This document shows positions 33,985 to 41,502 of a DNA stretch of 64,000 nt, one piece after another. The DNA is from Nitrososphaerota archaeon (lineage in GTDB: Archaea > Thermoproteota > Nitrososphaeria > Nitrososphaerales > Nitrosopumilaceae). Made by a program: the position numbers and the translations under genes. Position 1 is the first letter of the stretch, and every line of letters starts with the position of its first letter. The notes under the pieces were generated by a model, which did no database searches, was not told the origin of the DNA, and was given only the letters and a program-made list of their open reading frames with translations. The stretch covers positions 30,027-94,026 of the forward strand of contig DAHUYT010000002.1 in assembly GCA_027315065.1 (NCBI GenBank). Direction: 5' to 3'.

Positions 33985-35715
33985 TTGCAAAAAACTTTGA
34001 GATTTTCGCTGTTTGCGTTTTTGCTCATTTCCATCGTATTCTCCTCATTACCACGTAGCGCTTTTGGGGACGGCTTTGCAATGGAAAATCTCCCGCCTGC
34101 ATCAGTTGGAAATAGGCAAGTACAGCTATTCATCAAACTTAACCCCACAATACTATATTCTAATTCTGGCGTACAACCATCAATATTTTTTAGGTGGTTT
34201 GACGCAAACAATAACCAGACACTACAACATATATCATTTTTCCTCACCATTACAAAGCACCACCAACTATTGTTTAGAGAACTTCTCCATACCCATACTG
34301 GCATACTCAACATGGATATTACTCCAACTAACAGTAGTACTTGGACCGTTTATGCAGACAGAGAACCAGTTCTAAATGGGTGGGTGCCTGATAATGACGA
34401 TGATCCAATTGATGTGATAGGTCCAATTTTTAATGAAGGAGGGTTATATCACTTTAACATGCAAATGTTTTCTATAGATACTGACAACAACATATTTGAT
34501 ACAACCGATAATCCACAGAGTGTACCTAGCTTCGATGCATATCTTAGTGTTGGTGATGTCTCTAACCACGATCTTGTCTATAAAGGGAATACTTACAACT
34601 CTACCATTATCTCTTACTATGATAAGATCAATAATGATTTTAAATTTGACCCGTCAAAGCTACAGCTTTCGTACTCTATGCCTTTTGACTGGAACATGAC
34701 AAGAATATCTAACCAACCAATCTTTGTGCACGAAGAAATCCATATGCCAAAAGCTTTCAAGGAACTGACAAACTCACCAACATACTTGGCAACAATGAAT
34801 GGTTACAAAATTACAGGACGCAGACTTATTATCGATCCGTATACATCAGGATCCAGCGTAATTGCTCACATATTACTAAACAAGATAGACATACAGACCA
34901 TGTCAAAACAAATGCCACCCGGAGCTGATACAATGAACTTTACTCTTGCACCAGCCACGCCCGACGTAAAGACAGCAAACAGTGCCCTCACAGATTTTGG
35001 TGGGTGGGGAGTCAAATTGGGATGGAATCCGACTCAGATTACGCCAAACTCCGTAAATAATTTGAAACTTTCCTTCTTTGACGCGTTTACTGAACAACCA
35101 GTTAATGGAGATGTAAATTATGATCTGAAACTACTGGACAATACTGGTGGCACTATTCTTTCCAAAGTAGGTTTGACTGCAAAGGGAGGAGTAGATACGC
35201 AAGCTTTGAATCTACCAGGTAATGGAATATACAGTATACTACTGAACATAACGTCTATACAAAGCCCAACCGGACTGCTTGATACGTCTAGGATTGGTGT
35301 TGCAAGAGGCAACTTGGTTATTCCATCCACGGTTACTCCAGATGAAGGGGTTGTTGCTTTATCACAGGGAAACCAGTCTGTAACTCAGACTACACAGCCA
35401 ACTAGCAATCAAACTGCTAGTAACCAAATCACTACGACTAGCCAGATCTCAATTCCAGCATGGGTGAAGAACAATGCCAAGTGGTGGTCAGAAAACTCTA
35501 TAGATGATTCCACTTTTGCTTCCGGAATTCAATATCTGATAAAGCAGGGAATAATTCAGATACCGGCAACAACTCAGGGTCAGGCTTCTCCAGGTGTCCA
35601 GATACCTCAATGGGTCAAAACGAATGCGGGTTGGTGGTCTAGTGGACAGATAGATGATCAAACATTTGTGGCTGGAATTCAATATCTTATCAAAATTGGA
35701 ATAATTACAGTCTAG
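33985..35715 (+). CDS. Exported protein with two C-terminal Trp-rich cassettes
   Basis: 576 aa. Signal peptide (FSLFAFLLISIVFSSLPRSA, cleavage near FGDG). A large beta-rich N-terminal part (20-320) and an Ig-like module around 330-450, then a Thr/Gln linker and two ~36-residue cassettes: IPAWVKNNAKWWSENSIDD... and IPQWVKTNAGWWSSGQIDD..., each ending in IQYLIK-x-GII. No catalytic motif seen. TTG start. Likely a cell-surface protein anchored or assembled through the cassettes. Confidence 0.65.
   Translation: MQKTLRFSLFAFLLISIVFSSLPRSAFGDGFAMENLPPASVGNRQVQLFIKLNPTILYSNSGVQPSIFFRWFDANNNQTLQHISFFLTITKHHQLLFRELLHTHTGILNMDITPTNSSTWTVYADREPVLNGWVPDNDDDPIDVIGPIFNEGGLYHFNMQMFSIDTDNNIFDTTDNPQSVPSFDAYLSVGDVSNHDLVYKGNTYNSTIISYYDKINNDFKFDPSKLQLSYSMPFDWNMTRISNQPIFVHEEIHMPKAFKELTNSPTYLATMNGYKITGRRLIIDPYTSGSSVIAHILLNKIDIQTMSKQMPPGADTMNFTLAPATPDVKTANSALTDFGGWGVKLGWNPTQITPNSVNNLKLSFFDAFTEQPVNGDVNYDLKLLDNTGGTILSKVGLTAKGGVDTQALNLPGNGIYSILLNITSIQSPTGLLDTSRIGVARGNLVIPSTVTPDEGVVALSQGNQSVTQTTQPTSNQTASNQITTTSQISIPAWVKNNAKWWSENSIDDSTFASGIQYLIKQGIIQIPATTQGQASPGVQIPQWVKTNAGWWSSGQIDDQTFVAGIQYLIKIGIITV
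35452..35712 (+). repeat. Two tandem Trp-rich surface cassettes
   Basis: Two coding units of about 36 codons, pattern IPxWVKxNAxWW, then four residues, IDDxTF, three residues, IQYLI and a final II, separated by a short PATTQGQASPGV linker. The same unit ends the proteins at 45355 and, diverged, 28117. Confidence 0.7.
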
Positions 35716-35813
35716 TCCACAAGTAAAGTAAAAAATATACCTAAAACTTCAAATCTAAAATCGTAATCTAACAATTCCCAAGAAATAAATCTCATAAATT
35801 TAACAAAAATAAC

Positions 35814-35990
35814 ATGCCACTGATAACTATCTCTATGTATCCTGGCAGAGATGAAAAACAAAAAGAGGAATTTGCAAAAGCAGTTACAAAATCTGCAGTA
35901 GAAATTCTCAAAACTAAGGAGGGTCACGTAATTGTAGTTTTCGAAGAGAATCCAAAAGAAAACTGGTATATGGCAGGGAATCCTCTTTAA
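35814..35990 (+). CDS. 4-oxalocrotonate tautomerase family protein, 58 aa
   Basis: Missing from the track because it is short. It reads MPLITISMYPGRDEKQKEEF and continues AKAVTKSAVEILKTKEGHVI with VVFEENPKENWYMAGNPL at the end. The initiator Met is followed by Pro, the catalytic base of the superfamily, and the beta-alpha-beta outline (xTISMYPGR, helix, HVIVVFEE) and final NW-aromatic agree. It isomerises keto/enol substrates; the physiological one is unknown. AT-rich promoter region 35716-35813 precedes it. Confidence 0.85.
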   Translation: MPLITISMYPGRDEKQKEEFAKAVTKSAVEILKTKEGHVIVVFEENPKENWYMAGNPL

Positions 35991-36024
35991 ACACATTTTT
36001 ATTTTATACAAAATTACAAAGTTT

Positions 36025-36834
36025 GTGACAAAAATTGCAGTAATACAGATGAAAGCTTATACAGAGAAGGAAAAAAACCTTAAAAAAATTCTTGATTATA
36101 TTGTAAAGGCGGCAAAAAGAAAATCTGCACTATGTGTATTTCCAGAATTCATGATGTTTTATACCACATCTCACCAATCTGCTTCAGAACTTGCAAGCTT
36201 GGCAGAAAAAATAACTGGAGAATTTGTCACTTCGATATTGGAAGTAGCAAGAAAAAATTCGGTTCAAGTTGTAGGAACATTTTATGAAAAAAGCCCAAAG
36301 GCAAATAGAGTCTATGACACTTCATTTCTAACTGATAGAAATGGAAGAATAGTATCAAAATATAGAAAAATTCATCTCTACGATGCACTTGGTTTCAAAG
36401 AATCAACAAAACTTTATCCAGGTTCTTCACTTGCAAGACCAATTAAAACAAATGTTGGTAAGGTTGGTATGCTGATTTGTTATGATTTGAGATTTCCTGA
36501 GATGTCGCGTATGTTAGCGTCTTCTGGTTCTGAGATTCTAGTTGCTCCTTCCGCATGGGTACAAGGAAAAATGAAAGAAGAACATTGGATAACCATTAAC
36601 AAGACAAGAGCAATAGAGAACGGATGCTACGTTGTTGCGCCAGACCAGGTGGGAAACATTTACTGCGGAAGAAGCTTGGTAGTGGATCCGTTTGGCAAAA
36701 TACTTCTAGACATGAAAAAAAGGGAGGGTATTGGTATAGTTGATATCTCATTAGATCAAGTAAAACAAGTGCGAAAAATATTACCTCTTTTGAAAAACCG
36801 GCGAACTGATATATACACTGATCTTAAGATTTGA
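36025..36834 (+). CDS. Carbon-nitrogen hydrolase (nitrilase superfamily, Nit2-like)
   Basis: 269 aa. Catalytic triad visible: Glu in FPEFMMF (about residue 40), Lys in KYRKIHLYD (about 113) and Cys in LICYDLRFPE (about 151). The KIHLYDALGFKEST stretch is typical of the Nit1/Nit2 omega-amidase or deaminated-glutathione amidase group. It probably hydrolyses an omega-amide such as alpha-ketoglutaramate; exact substrate is inference. GTG start 34 bases after the tautomerase stop; the 3' end overlaps the convergent gene by 11 bases. Confidence 0.87.
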   Translation: MTKIAVIQMKAYTEKEKNLKKILDYIVKAAKRKSALCVFPEFMMFYTTSHQSASELASLAEKITGEFVTSILEVARKNSVQVVGTFYEKSPKANRVYDTSFLTDRNGRIVSKYRKIHLYDALGFKESTKLYPGSSLARPIKTNVGKVGMLICYDLRFPEMSRMLASSGSEILVAPSAWVQGKMKEEHWITINKTRAIENGCYVVAPDQVGNIYCGRSLVVDPFGKILLDMKKREGIGIVDISLDQVKQVRKILPLLKNRRTDIYTDLKI

Positions 36835-37282
36835 TGATTCTACTTGAGCATCGTATGTTACAGCATTGTCTTGTCCATTTTTGTTTCATTGAATATCTAA
36901 ATACAATCATAGGCCAACAGCAACTCTTACACGGAATCCTTGTTGCATACATCATTCCTTTCTGGATTAACGGAGAAGATGCTCTACAGCCATTATGATA
37001 ATTAGAGCATCCCATGAAGCGTTTTCTTGTCTGCCTAGAACGTATGACTAGAATCTTCCCAATCCTGCATTCTGGGCACTTGACTAGTCCATTTGGAGGC
37101 GTATTTGTACCAAGAATGACGTATTTCTTCTTTCTTCCTGACCAAGAAAGATAGCCGTTATTGTCATAGTATTGATGTATCTCTTCTCTTATTCTTACAA
37201 CTTTTTTATTCGTAATTCGAACAAAATTTCTCAAACCTGATCTTTTTTTAAGTACAATTACTTGGGAAATATTTTCTTTCAT
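36824..37282 (-). CDS. Protein with topoisomerase-type C4 zinc fingers
   Basis: About 152 aa from ATG 37282 (the track start 37318 is less likely). Two zinc modules: CPECRIGKILVIRSRQTRKR followed by FMGCSNYHNGC, the standard topoisomerase I C-terminal C4 pattern, and CKSCCWPMIVF then CCNIRCSSR. The N-terminal 60 residues are basic. It lacks any topoisomerase catalytic part, so it may be a nucleic-acid-binding accessory. Divergent from the thiolase gene. Confidence 0.65.
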   Translation of the reverse strand: MKENISQVIVLKKRSGLRNFVRITNKKVVRIREEIHQYYDNNGYLSWSGRKKKYVILGTNTPPNGLVKCPECRIGKILVIRSRQTRKRFMGCSNYHNGCRASSPLIQKGMMYATRIPCKSCCWPMIVFRYSMKQKWTRQCCNIRCSSRIIKS

Positions 37283-37354
37283 TGATGTAATCTGATCTAA
37301 CTGATTAAAGAATAGCAATGAAGAATTTTTATATGGAATCTAGTCAGCAAATTT

Positions 37355-38509
37355 GTGGAAAAAGTCTGTGTTATTGGTGCTGGTAGCACAAAATATGGAA
37401 AACTGCAAGATAGCATTATCGACATTGCACTTCAAGCATCAGTAGAAGCAATAGAAAGTGCCGGGATAGGACCAAAGCAGATCCAAGCTGGATACATATC
37501 AAATGTATTTGGTATTGCAGACAAGCAAGTTCACCTAGGTCCAGTGATAATGAGTAACCTTGGTATTCCAGAAGTTCCATCATTATCAATCGAGTCTGCA
37601 TGTGGAAGCGGATCTGTATCATTTCGGGAAGCATATGCAAATGTAGCTGCAGGATTTTATGATGTAGTTTTAGCAACTGGCATTGAAAAAGTAACTCATA
37701 CCGGTACTGAATGGACCACTACATACTTTTCTTATTGTTCTGATTTTTTTTATGAAGGAGGTGCAGGAGCATCATTTCCGGGATTATTTGCATCCATGGC
37801 AAGAGCATATCTTGCAGAGTTTAAAGCAACTGAAGAAGATCTTGCAATGGTTGCAGTAAAAAACCATGATAATGGTTATCTCAATCCGAAAGCTCACCTT
37901 CGCAAAAAAATTACTATTGATGATGTATTAAACTCAGCAGTAGTTGCAAGCCCTCTAAAACTATATGACTGTTGTCCATTTTCGGATGGAGCAAGTGCTG
38001 TAATTTTATGTAGCGAAAAATTTGCAAAGGCTCATTCAAAAAATTATATTGAAGTGATTGGATCAGGAAGAGGCGGTTCACCAGCTGCACTACAAGGAAG
38101 AGAACATATTACTACAATCCCCAGCACAAAAATTGCAGCTCAAGCTGCATACAAGATGGCTGGAATAACCCCAAAAGATGTTGATTTTGCTGAAGTCCAC
38201 GATTGTTTTACAATTGCTGAACTAGTTGACACTGAAGATCTCGGGTTCTTCGAAAAGGGAAAAGCTGTACAAGCCGTACGAGAAGGAAGAACAAGACTCA
38301 ACGGCGATATTTCTATAAATCCATCAGGGGGACTAAAGTCAAAGGGGCACCCAATAGGAGCAACCGGGATAGGACAGGTAGTTGAAGTCTTCGATCAATT
38401 AACAGGAAAAGCAGGAGAAAGAACTGTTAAAGATGCAAAAATCGGACTAACACACAATTTTGGTGCAACTGGTGCAAGCTGTGCAGTTCATATTTTTAAA
38501 AGTGTATAA
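37355..38509 (+). CDS. Thiolase-family acyl-CoA acetyltransferase (SCP-x type)
   Basis: 384 aa from GTG 37355. The nucleophile Cys is in IESACGSGSVSF (about residue 84), and the catalytic His in LKSKGHPIGATG (about 330). The late Cys typical of degradative thiolases appears as GASCAVHIF. It condenses or cleaves acyl-CoA, possibly acetoacetyl-CoA formation. The adjacent DUF35 gene (2-base gap) matches archaeal thiolase-DUF35 pairs of the mevalonate or hydroxybutyrate routes. Confidence 0.87.
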   Translation: MEKVCVIGAGSTKYGKLQDSIIDIALQASVEAIESAGIGPKQIQAGYISNVFGIADKQVHLGPVIMSNLGIPEVPSLSIESACGSGSVSFREAYANVAAGFYDVVLATGIEKVTHTGTEWTTTYFSYCSDFFYEGGAGASFPGLFASMARAYLAEFKATEEDLAMVAVKNHDNGYLNPKAHLRKKITIDDVLNSAVVASPLKLYDCCPFSDGASAVILCSEKFAKAHSKNYIEVIGSGRGGSPAALQGREHITTIPSTKIAAQAAYKMAGITPKDVDFAEVHDCFTIAELVDTEDLGFFEKGKAVQAVREGRTRLNGDISINPSGGLKSKGHPIGATGIGQVVEVFDQLTGKAGERTVKDAKIGLTHNFGATGASCAVHIFKSV

Positions 38510-38511
38510 TT

Positions 38512-38877
38512 TTGCTGTCAAAAGAGGAATTTATCAATAATGCAAAGGTAGGAAAGATATTGACAAGAAAATGTACTAAATGTGGGCATCTTCATCTGGT
38601 TACTACATATTTTTGCCAAAATTGTGGAAACGCGGGGTTTGAGAATGTAATAATTGAGGGCAAGGGCACAGTAGCTACCTATACCATAATAACTGTACCA
38701 CCAGAAGGTTATGAGAAAGATGTTCCATATGCTTGGATTGTTATGAATGTGGATAATTCTGAATTAAGAATTTCCGGCTTTATGGCAAACATAAAATCAC
38801 CAGTAGATCTGCCTTTGGGTATAAAAGTAAAGATAACAGGTTATGATGAGCACGGAATAATAATCGAAAAACAGTAA
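38512..38877 (+). CDS. DUF35 / OB-fold protein with rubredoxin-like zinc ribbon
   Basis: 121 aa. Zinc ribbon CTKCGHLHLVTTYFCQNCG near residue 20-40, then an OB fold (GKGTVATYTIITVPPEGYEK). In archaeal complexes the DUF35 protein bridges thiolase and HMG-CoA synthase, binding acyl-CoA. It sits two bases after the thiolase, consistent with a stoichiometric complex. Confidence 0.88.
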   Translation: MLSKEEFINNAKVGKILTRKCTKCGHLHLVTTYFCQNCGNAGFENVIIEGKGTVATYTIITVPPEGYEKDVPYAWIVMNVDNSELRISGFMANIKSPVDLPLGIKVKITGYDEHGIIIEKQ

Positions 38878-38948
38878 ATCAAATTTAGTAAGTTAATTAA
38901 AAAAAACTAGAGCATTTCTTTTATAACATTATCTGGAATCTACTTTTA

Positions 38949-39110
38949 ATGTCAGTAGATGTTGTATGTGATAAATGTGGATCTAAAATAGCAAATATGC
39001 GTATGTTAAAGTCGATCAAGGATGTAATGCGACCATATGATAGTAAATGTCCATCATGCGGTCAAACACTGCTATCGTCAGAATTTACTGTAGATGTTCA
39101 AAAGAACTGA
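38949..39110 (+). CDS. 53-aa zinc-ribbon protein
   Basis: Short, absent from the track. VVCDKCGSKIANMRM and KCPSCGQTLLSS give two CxxC knuckles 26 residues apart, the rest being basic and acidic. ATG start follows an AT-rich TATA-like tract. It may be a nucleic-acid or protein-binding adaptor. Its position just upstream of the NrdD-like regulator is suggestive but unexplained. Confidence 0.7.
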   Translation: MSVDVVCDKCGSKIANMRMLKSIKDVMRPYDSKCPSCGQTLLSSEFTVDVQKN

Positions 39111-39178
39111 TCTAAAAAGTTTGTGCATCGATCAAACTAGTCACAAATCTTATTTACCGATATCAAGTAGACTTTCTT

Positions 39179-41278
39179 ATGGAACTGAGTGAAGACTTTA
39201 GTGGTGATCAAAAGCGTGGAGGAATCTTACAGTCTGCATCTAAGCGAGTAAGAATGATCTTTTCTGTCATGGCAAGCCCTAACAGAATTGATATTTTGAG
39301 AATCTTAAACTCAAAAGGTCCACTTACATATTCAGAACTAAAGTCACTTGCTGGATTCAAATCAAAGAAAGAAAGCGGCAAGTTTGCATATCATCTTCGA
39401 AAATTATTACGTCAGTCTCTTGTGGCTCTAAACAAGTCTGAGAGAAGATACACCATTACAAATTTGGGTAAATTAGTCCTAAGTCTTGCTAGGCAGATTG
39501 AGGAACGCTCTATTATAGAAAGTGGTAAGATGTATGTGCGTACATCGCACGAATCTATAGAGGAATTTAACTCTCATAAAATAATTCAGTCTCTTGTTCG
39601 GGAAGGAAGTCTACCTCTTGAACTTGCACAGAAGATAACAGAGGAGGTTGAAAATCGCATATATAAATTCCAGACATCATACCTCACTTCTTCATTAATA
39701 CGCGAGATGGTTAATTCCGTCCTTTTGGAACAGGGTCATGAGGACTATAGGCATAAACTAGCACGATTTGGTCTTCCTGGATATGATATACATGAAATGC
39801 TGACTAATGTAGATGGCATCCATAACGGAGTAGAAGGCATGCTATTTAAGACAGGTCAAACCGTTTTTGGAGAGTATCTGGTATTAAACACATTGCCTAA
39901 AGATGTTGCTGATTCTCATCTTTCGGGAGATATTCATATTACAAACGCTGGTTTGTGGTCACTTCTTCCTGACACCGTATTTGTGAATATCAAGGAGTTG
40001 ATAGAAGACGGTATTGACCTAAGAGGCAAATTCTTGGGAGTAACAAGAAGGTCTGCTCTAAACTCTCTTGACGACTTGACCACTTCTCTTTCTATTATGA
40101 CATCACTTCTTATCAAGGAAGCCTCTCAGGAGGTTGTTATTGATGGATTGGTGGGATTATTACAAAAATATTCTAAAAATATGTCTGAAATTGAAGAAAA
40201 AATTACCAATTCTTTTGGTAACATATCAACTGCGCCTAAATATGGAAAGAGCGAAGCACTAGCATCGTTTAGAATCTCAATAGGCACAGAACCGAAAGTT
40301 GTTGGCTCTATTCTTGCTGCCTATAAAAAATATGTAAAATCTACACCTTTGCCATCTGTAGGCATCATTATAGATTATGAAAAAGGAAAGATTAACGAGT
40401 TCTCCGATATATTGTCTGGTATTATTGCACTAGGAGGGCGTATAATGTTCTCAAAGGGGCTGGCATCAAGCAAAGGCTTCTTTAAGATAGATGCAAAGAA
40501 CACTTCTATCACATCAATTAACTTACAATCTTTGTCAATCAATATGCCACGACTTGCATTTGAATCAAACAAAGACGAAACCTACTTTAGAGCAAGATTA
40601 GCGCTGTTAATGAAACCTGCTCTGGCAGCAATGTCAATACGAAAAAAGGAGATATCTGATCTCACTCGTAGAGGACTCAACCCAATACTTGCAAATAATA
40701 CGCAGTATATGCAAAAGGGTTCAGTTACACTAGTTGTTAATTTGCTAGGGCTCAAAGAAGCAGTTTATGGAATACTTGGTTATGAGAATAACAAGGCTGG
40801 ACAGGAAATTCTGGCAAAAGTTATAACTACCGCTATTGAGGTTGCGGCCAAGAAAGGAAAAGAGATGGGTGACAACGTTACAATTTCTATAACTGAAAGT
40901 GATGCATCTGCTCGCTTTTCTTCATTGGATGGTGAAAAGTACGGTAAAATGTCAATCCATACACACATAGAAGGTGAATCTTATTCGGAAGGAATTACTA
41001 TTGATGCTTCAGAAATTGATGGAATGACTCCCAAAAGTGAAAAAATAATTGAATCTACCAATTTCTCAAAGATGCTTAATGGCGGATTGCTAGTTCAACT
41101 CAAGATTCCAGACACGATGGATTCCTCAGGAATTAAGAAGGCAATAGAAAAAGCCGGAGAATTATTAGGTTCGTTCAGGCCAATCAAGAAGGTACCTATT
41201 TGTACCAATTGTGGGCTCAAAGAAGAAAAGATTACAGAAAAGTGTCCTGTCTGCAAGTCACCTTATATCATAGTATAG
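39179..41278 (+). CDS. Winged-helix + ATP-cone + NrdD-like protein lacking catalytic residues, probable nucleotide-sensing regulator
   Basis: 699 aa. Residues about 20-105: ArsR-like winged helix (VMASPNRIDILRILNSKGPL, TYSELKSLAGF, SERRYTITNLGKLVLSLAR). About 115-205: ATP-cone-like domain (MYVRTSHESIEEFNSHKIIQ). About 210-660: class III ribonucleotide-reductase fold with HLSGDIHITNAGLW, SINMPRLAFESNKDE and LVVNLLGLKEAVYGI. It ends with a zinc ribbon CTNCGLKEEK...CPVC. The only four Cys in the protein are in this ribbon, and the chain stops nine residues after the first Cys of CPVC, so the radical Cys and glycyl-radical loop of NrdD are absent. It precedes nrdJ by 224 bases. I infer a repressor of ribonucleotide reduction, analogous to NrdR. 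Confidence 0.8.
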   Translation: MELSEDFSGDQKRGGILQSASKRVRMIFSVMASPNRIDILRILNSKGPLTYSELKSLAGFKSKKESGKFAYHLRKLLRQSLVALNKSERRYTITNLGKLVLSLARQIEERSIIESGKMYVRTSHESIEEFNSHKIIQSLVREGSLPLELAQKITEEVENRIYKFQTSYLTSSLIREMVNSVLLEQGHEDYRHKLARFGLPGYDIHEMLTNVDGIHNGVEGMLFKTGQTVFGEYLVLNTLPKDVADSHLSGDIHITNAGLWSLLPDTVFVNIKELIEDGIDLRGKFLGVTRRSALNSLDDLTTSLSIMTSLLIKEASQEVVIDGLVGLLQKYSKNMSEIEEKITNSFGNISTAPKYGKSEALASFRISIGTEPKVVGSILAAYKKYVKSTPLPSVGIIIDYEKGKINEFSDILSGIIALGGRIMFSKGLASSKGFFKIDAKNTSITSINLQSLSINMPRLAFESNKDETYFRARLALLMKPALAAMSIRKKEISDLTRRGLNPILANNTQYMQKGSVTLVVNLLGLKEAVYGILGYENNKAGQEILAKVITTAIEVAAKKGKEMGDNVTISITESDASARFSSLDGEKYGKMSIHTHIEGESYSEGITIDASEIDGMTPKSEKIIESTNFSKMLNGGLLVQLKIPDTMDSSGIKKAIEKAGELLGSFRPIKKVPICTNCGLKEEKITEKCPVCKSPYIIV

Positions 41279-41502
41279 TCAGCATATACCAACAAATTCT
41301 TAATAAAAAATTAGAAAATATTGTTGAATTTGTTCACAATTTTTTACAGAATTCTTTTACGATTATATTAGTGCTTGATGATCTATTACCATGAAAATCA
41401 TAACGGTGTCAACAAAATTGATGCAAAGCTCAGTAATGGAAAAAAAAATTTTGCCGCAGACTTTATTTAACTCTCATTTGATACTGATACGGGGAGTATG
41501 AA

